DNA of 64,000 bases. It comes from CBDFKQ01 sp965248855. Lineage in GTDB: Bacteria > Bacteroidota > Bacteroidia > Cytophagales > 172606-1. The stretch covers positions 124,001-188,000 of the forward strand of contig CBDFKQ010000011.1 in the NCBI GenBank assembly GCA_965248855.1, written 5' to 3'. Positions 55,926 to 64,000 of the stretch are shown here, piece by piece. The number at the start of each line of letters is the position of its first letter. The stretch's first letter is position 1. A program made the translations under genes and the position numbers. Under the pieces are notes generated by a model. It had not been told where the DNA came from and searched no databases. It was given only the letters and a program-made list of their open reading frames with translations.

Positions 55926-55959
55926 TTTAATCAATAAATGATTTATTGTTTTCAAAACC

Positions 55960-56925
55960 TTATTTAATCCAGTATTGTGCAATTTTTGTTTTAATATATA
56001 ACGGAATAAACTTAGCAATTAATTTTCTAAGCCATATAGGGAAAAGGCTGGATTTCGGAATATTAGTAGTATAAAAGTCTCTAATTCTTTTTCTAATTTC
56101 TTCGGATGGTATTATTGGTATTTTACGGACACTGACATAATCAGTAGTATTTTTATTAATATATTTTCTGGTAAACCCTTTATGTACTCCTGAGCCGTCG
56201 TTGCCTATATTAGTAACAAGAGATTTATGTGGAAAAAGAATAAGTCCGTTTTTTAAAAAAACCGAAGCTTGCCATTTTATAGCCCAGGTTTTTTTCGAAC
56301 CGATTAAATTTTCATACAAATCATTATAAAAATCATAGGAACAATCTAAGTTAAATCTTTTTTTACCTTCCGGTAGTGAATCTATTCGTTCCATTAATAT
56401 TTGTGGATCTGTTTCTAAATGATCCCATGCTCTTTTCCAGGTTGCCCAACCCCAGCAAGATAGATCTTTTAAAAAAAACGATTCCGAATTCAAAACATCT
56501 TCAGTAAATATTGGTAATAAATTCCCTGAAATTTGCATTACCTCATTTTCATTTTCATATAAGGTCAATGCTTCATTCATGTACTTTAAAAAACCCTTGG
56601 TTAAAACCAAATCATCTTCCAACACTATTACTTTCCCATATTTATTCACTATCTCGCTAACACCCGAAAGTATAGAATTGGCAAGTCCTTTATTTTTATC
56701 TGATTCATTTATTATTACTTCTTTACACCATTTTTTCTTCTTTAAAACCTCTCCGGTTTTTTTTATTTTCTCTCTTTCCGAAAAAGTTGTATTAGTAGGA
56801 GGGCCATCAGCAAAAATATATAATATAGATTTATCAGCTAAGTCATTTTGAAATAAACTCTCTAATGTTTTAAGTGTGTGTTCAGGTCTGTTAAAAACAA
56901 AAAGTACTATCGGAGCAAGGTTCAT
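55960..56925 (-). CDS. GNT-I-like/GT2 glycosyltransferase
   Basis: 321 residues. APIVLFVFNRPEHTLKTLESL opens a GT-A fold; LYIFADGPPTN and KGLANSILSGVSEIVNKYGKVIVLEDDLVLTKGFLKYMNEAL contain the DxD-like EDD metal site. LSCWGWATWKRAWDHLE is a conserved acceptor-side segment of this group. Membrane segments are absent. It probably adds sugars to a surface glycan; substrates unknown. Transcribed alone. Confidence 0.85.
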   Translation of the reverse strand: MNLAPIVLFVFNRPEHTLKTLESLFQNDLADKSILYIFADGPPTNTTFSEREKIKKTGEVLKKKKWCKEVIINESDKNKGLANSILSGVSEIVNKYGKVIVLEDDLVLTKGFLKYMNEALTLYENENEVMQISGNLLPIFTEDVLNSESFFLKDLSCWGWATWKRAWDHLETDPQILMERIDSLPEGKKRFNLDCSYDFYNDLYENLIGSKKTWAIKWQASVFLKNGLILFPHKSLVTNIGNDGSGVHKGFTRKYINKNTTDYVSVRKIPIIPSEEIRKRIRDFYTTNIPKSSLFPIWLRKLIAKFIPLYIKTKIAQYWIK

Positions 56926-56991
56926 TCTGCAAAATAAGGATAAAAATATTTATTTTTTGATATCAGTATTTTTAATCTCTATTACTTATTT

Positions 56992-57879
56992 CTAAAAATG
57001 ATATCCTTTATATTCTTTTGTAAACTCTTCTTCCGGTATTTTAGGGTTTAGTTGAAGATTGTAAAATCCATATTGCTCAAATAGACCTATATCATCATAC
57101 ATAGTTTGTAATATTGGTAAGTAAGTATTTTTATCAATATACAAAACAGTTTTCCTTGCATAGGCGTTTGGTATTATAATTACCTGACCCGGTATAACAT
57201 CTTCATAATTTTTAATATCCGGATTTTTCTTTAAAATCATGTAATCGCTGATAAAAAATTTATAAGCGATGTCTGTAATGCTTTCCCCTTTCAAAACTGT
57301 GTAATTAGTATATTTAAATGGAGTGTAATCAACTAAAATTTTATAGCAATCCTTGTTGTCAAATTTTATAATACCCTGATATAAAAAAATATTGTCACTG
57401 TCTTCCATGCTTTTCTTTTTCATGAAAGAGATTATTTTACCTATATAATCAAATCCCACTTCATAAACCGTATGGTGATTTCCTTTTCTCATATTGCTTC
57501 CATAAGGATCTAATTTTACGTTGATGAAAGGAAAACCGTTAGGATTTATAATGGCATGACTATTGTTTTTTCCGGCGATCCATAATAATTCTACACCTTT
57601 ATTTGGCTTTTGAATATATGTGTAAATTTGCTTTTTAAGGCGATTAAATTTTACATCTTGTTCACCATATTTTATTTCGCCATTTATTCTTTCTGCTTTT
57701 TTTAAAGTAAATTTTAAGGTTTCAATTTTATCAATTGCCACAAACATTTTATCTATTATCGTCTTGCTGTTTTCCTGAGCTTTTAGGTCAGCATATATCA
57801 ACAACAAAAAAAATAATAATATTTTTTTCAAAGTGAAAATGAAATTAAAAATTATATAAAATATTTTCTTTAATACCAT
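56992..57879 (-). CDS. DUF1571-like protein with an inserted LysM domain
   Basis: 295 residues. Hydrophobic leader (FTLKKILLFFLLLIYADLKAQ, signal-peptide-like, ending about residue 35). The following domain (MFVAIDKIETLKFTLKKAERINGEIKYGEQDVKF, YTYIQKPNKGVELLW) resembles DUF1571/LolA-like folds. At about residues 190-235 lies a LysM domain (YTVLKGESITDIAYKFFISD and the PGQVIIIPN end). The first domain then resumes (ARKTVLYIDKNTYLPILQTMYDDIGLFEQYGF). This is an insertion rather than a tail fusion. Periplasmic peptidoglycan contact is likely. Confidence 0.7.
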   Translation of the reverse strand: MVLKKIFYIIFNFIFTLKKILLFFLLLIYADLKAQENSKTIIDKMFVAIDKIETLKFTLKKAERINGEIKYGEQDVKFNRLKKQIYTYIQKPNKGVELLWIAGKNNSHAIINPNGFPFINVKLDPYGSNMRKGNHHTVYEVGFDYIGKIISFMKKKSMEDSDNIFLYQGIIKFDNKDCYKILVDYTPFKYTNYTVLKGESITDIAYKFFISDYMILKKNPDIKNYEDVIPGQVIIIPNAYARKTVLYIDKNTYLPILQTMYDDIGLFEQYGFYNLQLNPKIPEEEFTKEYKGYHF

Positions 57880-58020
57880 GTTTTACAATCAAACGTTTAC
57901 GATATGTTTAACATTTTCTAATTTAAAATTATTCAAGGTAAAAAAATAAAAAAGAATAAATAATAAGGTCATCTATTCTATTTTAAATCTATGTTTATAT
58001 TTAAAAAAAAACGGCATGAT

Positions 58021-58028
58021 TATTTTTG
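58021..58028 (+). promoter_or_regulatory. Possible -7 element upstream of the desaturase
   Basis: TATTTTTG followed by CG, 115 bp before the ATG. The -33 element is weak. Confidence 0.3.
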
Positions 58029-58142
58029 CGATATTGCATTTTATAATTAAAATCGCGTTTAAATTTAGTTTATAATCAGTTGAAAATTTTACAATCTTTT
58101 TTAAAACCGGTATTTAAATAAAATCTTACAAAAAGCAATAAA

Positions 58143-59288
58143 ATGAGTTATAGTAGTATAAAATTTATAAATAAAGATAGGTCTGATTTTTTCTCTGTTT
58201 TAAAAGAAAAAATCGATAATTATTTTATCATCAATAATCTTTCAAAAACAGGTGGGAATAAAATGTTAATTAAAGCAGTTTTTATGCTTAGCCTTTATTT
58301 GATCCCTTATTTTTTAATTATTTCCTCTTTATTTTCCTTGTCAGGCATGTTTTTGCTTTCTATATTAATGGGAGTCGGAATAGCCGGGGTTGGAATGTGC
58401 ATCATGCACGATGCTAACCATGGTTCATTTTCTTCAAAAGAATGGATAAATAAATTATTCAGTTATTCGATAGTATTACTTGGAGGTAATATTTACAGCT
58501 GGAAATTACAACACAATACCTTGCATCATACTTATACCAACATTCATGAAGTTGATGAAGATATTACAGGTAAATTTTTATTAAGATTTTCTATCGAAAC
58601 AAAATTGAAAAAAATCCATAAGTATCAACATGTATATGCTTTTTTCCTGTACGGCTTGATGACTATTTCTTTTTTGGTTAAAGATTTCAGACAGGTTATT
58701 CATTTTAATAAAAAATCTACTAATGATTTTATTAAACCATACCCTTTTAAAGAACTGATAAATTTAATTTTTGGAAAGCTTTTCTATTTTACTGTTATCA
58801 TGGCTATACCCATGTTATTGACACCTATCAATTTTTGGCAATGGCTTTTAGGCTTTATGGCAATGCACTTTACCGCCGGTTTAATTTTAAGCATTATTTT
58901 TCAAATGGCGCATATTGTAGAGGGGGTTGTACAACCTTTACCTGATGAAAAAGGGAATATTATGAATGCATGGGCCATCCATCAACTGCAAACTACCTCT
59001 AACTTTTCCGGTAACAATAAAATTCTATCATGGTTTATAGGCGGTTTAGATTTTCAGATAGAGCATCATTTATTTCCGAATATATCTCATATTCATTATA
59101 GAAATATTTCAAACATTGTTAAAAACACTGCGGAAGGCTATGGAATTACTTATAACGCCAAAAAATCTTTGGGCCATGCAGTTATTTCACATACTAAAAT
59201 GTTAAAAAAGATGGGTAGTGAATTAAATTTTTTAGTTAGAGAAAAAGAGGTTTCGGAAGTAGATTTAATGCAACTTGAAGTAGTTTAA
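58143..59288 (+). CDS. Membrane fatty-acid (acyl-lipid) desaturase
   Basis: 381 residues. Histidine boxes: HDANH (residues 89-93), HNTLHH (124-129) and QIEHHLFPNISH (late third box, about 315), the HxxxH/HxxxHH/QxxHH set of front-end or acyl desaturases. Four to five membrane helices lie around them (MLSLYLIPYFLIISSLF, LLSILMGVGIAGVGM). A di-iron active site is expected. It inserts a cis double bond in membrane acyl chains. No cytochrome b5 domain. Transcribed alone. Confidence 0.9.
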   Translation: MSYSSIKFINKDRSDFFSVLKEKIDNYFIINNLSKTGGNKMLIKAVFMLSLYLIPYFLIISSLFSLSGMFLLSILMGVGIAGVGMCIMHDANHGSFSSKEWINKLFSYSIVLLGGNIYSWKLQHNTLHHTYTNIHEVDEDITGKFLLRFSIETKLKKIHKYQHVYAFFLYGLMTISFLVKDFRQVIHFNKKSTNDFIKPYPFKELINLIFGKLFYFTVIMAIPMLLTPINFWQWLLGFMAMHFTAGLILSIIFQMAHIVEGVVQPLPDEKGNIMNAWAIHQLQTTSNFSGNNKILSWFIGGLDFQIEHHLFPNISHIHYRNISNIVKNTAEGYGITYNAKKSLGHAVISHTKMLKKMGSELNFLVREKEVSEVDLMQLEVV

Positions 59289-59528
59289 AAGGCGTGCGTT
59301 CTTTTCTTTTTAAGAAGAATAAAATATGCATGAATAAACTTCATGTATAATTTACATGATATATTTTTCAAAATCAGGCACTGATTTGAGTGAATGAAAA
59401 TATCTGATCAATTTTTTTTAATTTCACACCGAGTTTGTATCTCTACTATATCCTTTTAATAATCAGGACTTAAAACACATAAAAAAAAATTATTCAAATC
59501 TACTCCCACATAATAATACTTAAATATA

Positions 59529-62500
59529 ATGAAGGCCATTATTTTCATTTTTTTTGCAATTATAATTACCTCTTGCAACCCTTTTAAAAAATCTGACAGG
59601 TTTGAATTAATTTCTTCAGATCAATCCGGAATCAACTTTTCAAATACTATTATAGAAAATGATTCAAACATGAATGTGCTTCGTTTTGAATACATATATA
59701 ATGGTGCAGGTGTAGGTGTTGGTGATTTTAATAATGATGGATTATCTGATGTTTTCTTTGCAGGCAATCAGGTAAGCAGCCGTTTATATCTTAATGAAGG
59801 AAATTTTAAATTTAAAGATATAACAATACCGGCAGGTTTAACCACAAAAAACTGGTGCACAGGCGTTTCGCTCGTAGATATTAATCAAGATGGCAGGCTT
59901 GATATATTTGTTTCCACTATAAATCCGGATAGAAATAAATCTTCAAAAAATTTACTTTTTTTGAATAAAGGTATAAATAAAAATAAAATCCCGGTTTTTG
60001 AAGAGATTGCTGAACGAGCCGGTTTTAAAGATTCAAGTTATTCCACTCAAGCTGCTTTTTTGGATTATGACCTTGATGGTGACCTGGATATGTATTTAGC
60101 GACCAACGCATTGGAATTTTATAACAGAAATGCTGCGATTGAACAAAAATATGACGGAACAGGAAAGAGTGTTGACAAGTTTTACAGAAATGATGGAATT
60201 GATAATAACGGATACCCTCATTTTACAAACGTTTCTAAAGAAGCAGGCATATTATGGGAAGGATGGGGGTTGGGCATTGTTGTAAATGATTTTAATTCGG
60301 ATGGATATCCGGATATATATGTTGCCAATGATTTTCTATCGAACGACCATCTTTATATAAATAATAAAAACGGCACTTTTACCAATCAATTAAAAAAATA
60401 TTTTAAACATACTGAGCATAATGGTATGGGAATAGATATGGCAGATTTTAATAATGATGGTTTTAATGACATAGCCGTAGTTGATATGATGCCTGATGAT
60501 AATCTTAGGCAGAAAACTATGTTTCCTTCTATAAGTTACGATCGCTTTCGATTAAATATTGAAAAAAAATACCTTCCTCAATATGTAAGAAATGTTTTAC
60601 AGGCTAACAATGGCAACGGAACATTTAGCGATGTTGGTTATATGAGTAATACCTATGCAACTGATTGGAGTTGGAGCCCCCTGTTTGCAGATTTTGATAA
60701 TGATGGTTCGCGCGATTTATTAATTACAAATGGATATCAAAAAGATGTTACCAATATGGATTTTGTAAGTTATAATGATGAATTAACAATGTTCGGTACT
60801 CCCGAATCTAAATACAAAACATTAATTAACGAGGCCAATAAATTAAAAGGGGTAAAAAAGAAAAATTACATATTTAAAAATGTTGAAAACTTTCAATTTG
60901 CCGATAAATCTGATGAATGGGGATTAAACCAAATTTCATATACAAATGGTACAGCTTATGCAGATTTTGATAATGATGGTGACCTTGATTTAATAATGAA
61001 TAATATTAATGACGAAGCTTTTTTATATAAGAACAATACCATTGATGGAAAAGATCAAACAGAATCTGATTTTAATTACTTAAGGATAAAACTTTCAGGC
61101 GAGAAGGGAAATTATGAAGGTTTGGGAGCCAAAATATCCGTTTATTACGATTCTAAAAAACTTTTTTCGGAGCATCAAACTATTCGTGGTTATAAATCGA
61201 CAACAGAGCCTTTTGACCATTTCGGGTTGGGGAAAATTAAAAATGTTGATTCAGTTACAATAGAGTGGCTATCAGGCAAATTCCAAACAATCAAAAATGT
61301 AAAGGCAAATCAGATTCTAACTTTATCAGAAAAAAATGCCCTTAAATCTCCTGCTCCATTAAAAAAAATATCACAAGCGATTTTTAATAATGTAACATCT
61401 AAATTTAATTTAAATTATTATTCTGATGAAGAAGATTTTATAGATTTTAAAGTTCAGCATACGATCCCTCACAAACATTCGCAAATGGGTCCCGGCATTG
61501 CAGTGGCTGATATTAACGGAGATGCAATAGAAGATTTTTTTGTTGGGGGTGCAGCTCACCGGCCCGGTTCTTTTTTTTACTCGCTGCCTGACGGAAAATT
61601 TAAACAAGTTCCATTTAAGATTGATAATAAGATTGCTGAGGATACCGGTGTTTTATTCTTCGATGCAGATAATGATGGTGATCAGGATTTATATTGCGTT
61701 AGCGGCAGCACAGAATTTGGTAAAAATCTTTTACAATATCAACACAGGTTCTACAAAAATTTAGGCAAAGGCGAATTTATTTATGATTCACTTGCATTAC
61801 GCGGTATTCAATCAAGTGGAAGTTGCATTATAGCCAATGATTTTGATAAAGACGGTGATCTTGATTTGTTTGTAGGTGGCAGAGTTTCACCTGAAAAATA
61901 TCCTATTGCCCCTCAAAGTTTTATTTTACAAAATAATGGAAAGGGTAAATTTGAAGATGTAACAAAATTATTAGCACCCGACTTACAATATATTGGAATG
62001 GTAACTTCAGCATTGTGGAGCGATTTTGATAATGACGGGTGGAATGATTTAATTTTAACGGGTGAATTTATGCCTGTTATTTTTTATAAAAATAACCATG
62101 GAAAGCTTTCACATTTACAAACTGCCGTAAGTAAAAATGTTGGATGGTGGAATAGTATAGTAGCAGGAGATTTTGACAATGATGGTGACGTTGATTATGC
62201 TGCAGGTAATGTTGGTTTGAATTGCAGGTATAAAGCAAGTGATGAGGAACCTGTATGCGTTTATGCGAAAGACTATGATAAAAATGGTACTATGGACGCT
62301 GTTTTATGTAGTTATACTGAAGGTATAGAATATTCCGTGCATCCCAGAGAAACTTTTACAGGACAAATTATTGGTTTAAGGAAAAAATTTACAAAATATT
62401 CTACCTATGGGAATATGCCTTTTAAAGATGTTTTTGATCAGGAACAGTTAAAAGATGCCTATATTTTAAAAAGTAATTACTTTCGATCTGCTTATATTCA

Positions 62501-63047
62501 AAACCTGGGAAATGGTAAGTTTGAAATGAGTGCTTTACCGGCAGATGCGCAAATCAGTCCTATATTTGGAATGTTAGTAACTGATTTTGATGATGACGGG
62601 AACCTTGATTTATTAACTGTTGGTAATGATTATAGTAACGAAGTATTAACCGGTTTCTATGATTCGGGGATTGGAACATGTTTGAAAGGAGATGGAAAGG
62701 GTCATTTCAAATCAATTCATAATTTAAAAAGTGGCTTTTTTGTTGATAGCGATGCCAAAGGTTTTGCTGAGATTACTTTAAAAGACAATAAATCCTTATT
62801 CATCGTTACATCAAATAAAGATACTTTAAAAGCCTTTGAAAATAAAAATGATTCGAAAAAAATAAATATTGAAAAAAATGATGCCTTTGCAGAAATCGAA
62901 TTTATAAATGGTAAAAAAAGAAAGGTGGAATTTTATTATGGTTCAGGCTATCTTTCTCAATCCACACGATCGTTAACCCTGCCTAAAAATTCTAAAAATA
63001 TAATTATTGTTGACGTAAAAGGAAATAAACGGAAAGTTAGTTTATGA
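59529..63047 (+). CDS. Large FG-GAP/VCBS lipoprotein with UnbV/ASPIC domain
   Basis: 1172 residues. Lipoprotein signal ends ITSC (Cys16). Many FG-GAP/VCBS calcium-binding loops of the type DFNNDGLSDV, DINQDGRLDI, DYDLDGDLDM, DFDNDGSRDL, DADNDGDQDL and DFDKDGDLDL run through the protein, predicting a beta-propeller. A UnbV/ASPIC domain (YLRIKLSGEKGNYEGLGAKI, DHFGLGKIKNVDSVTIEW) sits at about 510-600 between two propellers. Such proteins are outer-membrane-attached and often lie in SusCD neighbourhoods, none of which is seen here. Role not known. Confidence 0.9.
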   Translation: MKAIIFIFFAIIITSCNPFKKSDRFELISSDQSGINFSNTIIENDSNMNVLRFEYIYNGAGVGVGDFNNDGLSDVFFAGNQVSSRLYLNEGNFKFKDITIPAGLTTKNWCTGVSLVDINQDGRLDIFVSTINPDRNKSSKNLLFLNKGINKNKIPVFEEIAERAGFKDSSYSTQAAFLDYDLDGDLDMYLATNALEFYNRNAAIEQKYDGTGKSVDKFYRNDGIDNNGYPHFTNVSKEAGILWEGWGLGIVVNDFNSDGYPDIYVANDFLSNDHLYINNKNGTFTNQLKKYFKHTEHNGMGIDMADFNNDGFNDIAVVDMMPDDNLRQKTMFPSISYDRFRLNIEKKYLPQYVRNVLQANNGNGTFSDVGYMSNTYATDWSWSPLFADFDNDGSRDLLITNGYQKDVTNMDFVSYNDELTMFGTPESKYKTLINEANKLKGVKKKNYIFKNVENFQFADKSDEWGLNQISYTNGTAYADFDNDGDLDLIMNNINDEAFLYKNNTIDGKDQTESDFNYLRIKLSGEKGNYEGLGAKISVYYDSKKLFSEHQTIRGYKSTTEPFDHFGLGKIKNVDSVTIEWLSGKFQTIKNVKANQILTLSEKNALKSPAPLKKISQAIFNNVTSKFNLNYYSDEEDFIDFKVQHTIPHKHSQMGPGIAVADINGDAIEDFFVGGAAHRPGSFFYSLPDGKFKQVPFKIDNKIAEDTGVLFFDADNDGDQDLYCVSGSTEFGKNLLQYQHRFYKNLGKGEFIYDSLALRGIQSSGSCIIANDFDKDGDLDLFVGGRVSPEKYPIAPQSFILQNNGKGKFEDVTKLLAPDLQYIGMVTSALWSDFDNDGWNDLILTGEFMPVIFYKNNHGKLSHLQTAVSKNVGWWNSIVAGDFDNDGDVDYAAGNVGLNCRYKASDEEPVCVYAKDYDKNGTMDAVLCSYTEGIEYSVHPRETFTGQIIGLRKKFTKYSTYGNMPFKDVFDQEQLKDAYILKSNYFRSAYIQNLGNGKFEMSALPADAQISPIFGMLVTDFDDDGNLDLLTVGNDYSNEVLTGFYDSGIGTCLKGDGKGHFKSIHNLKSGFFVDSDAKGFAEITLKDNKSLFIVTSNKDTLKAFENKNDSKKINIEKNDAFAEIEFINGKKRKVEFYYGSGYLSQSTRSLTLPKNSKNIIIVDVKGNKRKVSL

Positions 63048-63106
63048 AAAGGAAAAGGTTATGGCGGGAGACCAACTTTAAAACAATAATTTTACCAAAT
63101 GAAATA

Positions 63107-63137
63107 AAAAAGGTGAGTTTACGTAACTCACCTTTTT
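63107..63137. terminator. Bidirectional terminator between FG-GAP gene and pgk
   Basis: A 13-bp stem AAAAAGGTGAGTT/AACTCACCTTTTT (63107-63119, 63125-63137) with a 5-nt loop, T-run both ways. It lies between convergent genes. Confidence 0.85.
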
Positions 63138-63232
63138 ATTTTTTCTCTCAAATACAAACACTTTATAAAATATCACGTACTCAAATTCTTACGAAACCGG
63201 TTGTAATATCAGTTTTTTCTAAAAAATAATAT

Positions 63233-64000
63233 TTAATTTTCCAAGGCTTGCACTCCAGGTAAAATTTTTCCTTCCATATATTCCAATAAAGCTCCACCGC
63301 CTGTAGAAACATAAGATACATCTTCTCCAAAACCCAAATTATTAACTGCAGCTGCCGAATCACCACCACCTATTAAAGAAAATGCGCCTTTTTTAGTTGC
63401 TTTTACCACCGCTTCAGCTACTTCTATTGTTCCTTTAGCAAAATTTGGTAATTCAAAAACACCCATCGGGCCATTCCATAAAATAGTTTTGGAATCCAAT
63501 ATTACATTTACAAAATCTTTTCTGGCATCTTTACCTATATCCAAACCCATCCAACCATCAGGAATATTCATATTGGTGGTATCGTTGGTATTTGCATCAT
63601 TTTTAAATGCATCTGCAATTATTGAATCTACCGGTAATAATAAATTAACACCTTTTTGTTTTGCTTTTTCAATTAACTCTTTTGCCAAATCAACTTTATC
63701 TGCTTCTAATAATGAAGAACCGATGCTGCCTCCCTGAGCTTTAAAGAAAGTATATGCCATACCTCCACCAATCAATAAGTTATCAACTCTGTCAAGCAAT
63801 TTCTCAATAATTAATATTTTATCGGAAATTTTTGCTCCTCCCATTATAGCTGTAAAAGGTTTATCAGATTTTTCTAAAACCTTTTTTGCATTTTCCAGTT
63901 CGGCAGTCATCACATGACCTGCAACCTTTTCTTTAAAAAACTGACCTATTACTGCGGTAGAAGCATGTGCTCTATGAGCTGTACCAAAAGCATCATTAAC
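63233..64000 (-). CDS. pgk: Phosphoglycerate kinase, 5' part outside window
   Basis: The frame stays open on the minus strand to the window edge (VNDAFGTAHRAHASTAVIGQFF ... then MTAELENAKKVLEKSDKPF). This shows that the ATG at 63913 is internal and only the C-terminal ~255 of ~395 residues are present. AIMGGAKISDKI, GMAYTFFKAQGGSIGSSLLE, DIGKDARKDF, TILWNGPMGVFELPNFAKGT and FSLIGGGDSAAAV are the nucleotide-binding motifs. It is a cytoplasmic glycolytic enzyme. Confidence 0.97.
   Translation of the reverse strand, partial: VNDAFGTAHRAHASTAVIGQFFKEKVAGHVMTAELENAKKVLEKSDKPFTAIMGGAKISDKILIIEKLLDRVDNLLIGGGMAYTFFKAQGGSIGSSLLEADKVDLAKELIEKAKQKGVNLLLPVDSIIADAFKNDANTNDTTNMNIPDGWMGLDIGKDARKDFVNVILDSKTILWNGPMGVFELPNFAKGTIEVAEAVVKATKKGAFSLIGGGDSAAAVNNLGFGEDVSYVSTGGGALLEYMEGKILPGVQALEN

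Noticed and set aside
63044..63229. 61-codon plus-strand frame after the FG-GAP gene
   Set aside because: It runs through the bidirectional terminator and has no recognisable content.

Overview
The window looks like chromosome of a Bacteroidota bacterium, probably of the Chitinophagaceae/Sphingobacteriia type. The DNA is very AT-rich and starts lack Shine-Dalgarno sequences. Several promoters resemble the Bacteroidota consensus (TTG, about 19 bp, TAnnTTTG), and families typical of the phylum are present (DUF5686 outer-membrane protein, DUF349, FucP-type sugar transporter, UnbV/ASPIC FG-GAP lipoprotein). The species cannot be named from sequence alone.

Layout. 0-17 kb is mostly ordinary: the end of a DUF5686 gene, a Gfo/Idh/MocA oxidoreductase, a four-gene run (two TPR membrane proteins, a MurG-like glycosyltransferase, a radical SAM/SPASM protein), a GT-C-like membrane protein, a two-component system, a sugar MFS transporter and thrS. 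17-29.5 kb is accessory and decaying. It holds a lipoprotein, frameshifted ArsR and SRPBCC genes, DUF1801, SRPBCC, VOC, SMI1/KNR4 and UBP zinc-finger genes, five copies of a dispersed ~200-bp intergenic repeat, a REP-associated tyrosine transposase (RAYT) unit whose ends match that repeat, and an IS110-family element with a candidate bridge-RNA region. 29.7-34.5 kb returns to housekeeping genes (band 7, Gfo/Idh/MocA, pdxH, DUF349).

At 34.6 kb a tRNA-Thr(TGT) carries a ~3.1-kb island. Its 3' end is repeated at 37.73 kb (28 bp, one mismatch). The island contains a decayed tyrosine recombinase, a Cys-rich lipoprotein interrupted by an in-frame amber codon, two paralogous small secreted helical proteins, and a second Cys-rich remnant between them. 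38-45.3 kb has treZ-treY, DUF2252 and an asparaginase. 46.1-46.7 kb is a six-unit ~100-bp tandem array of nested inverted repeats. 46.8-55.4 kb has two polytopic membrane proteins and gltD/gltB. An IS1595-like remnant, a GT2 glycosyltransferase, a DUF1571+LysM protein, a desaturase, a large FG-GAP/ASPIC lipoprotein and the 3' part of pgk end the window.

The least explained signals are: (1) the RAYT unit and the non-coding repeats that share its end architecture; (2) the Cys-rich/helical gene pairs on the tRNA-Thr island; (3) the TPR operon in which one ~60-residue module occurs three times, always on the predicted cytoplasmic side.
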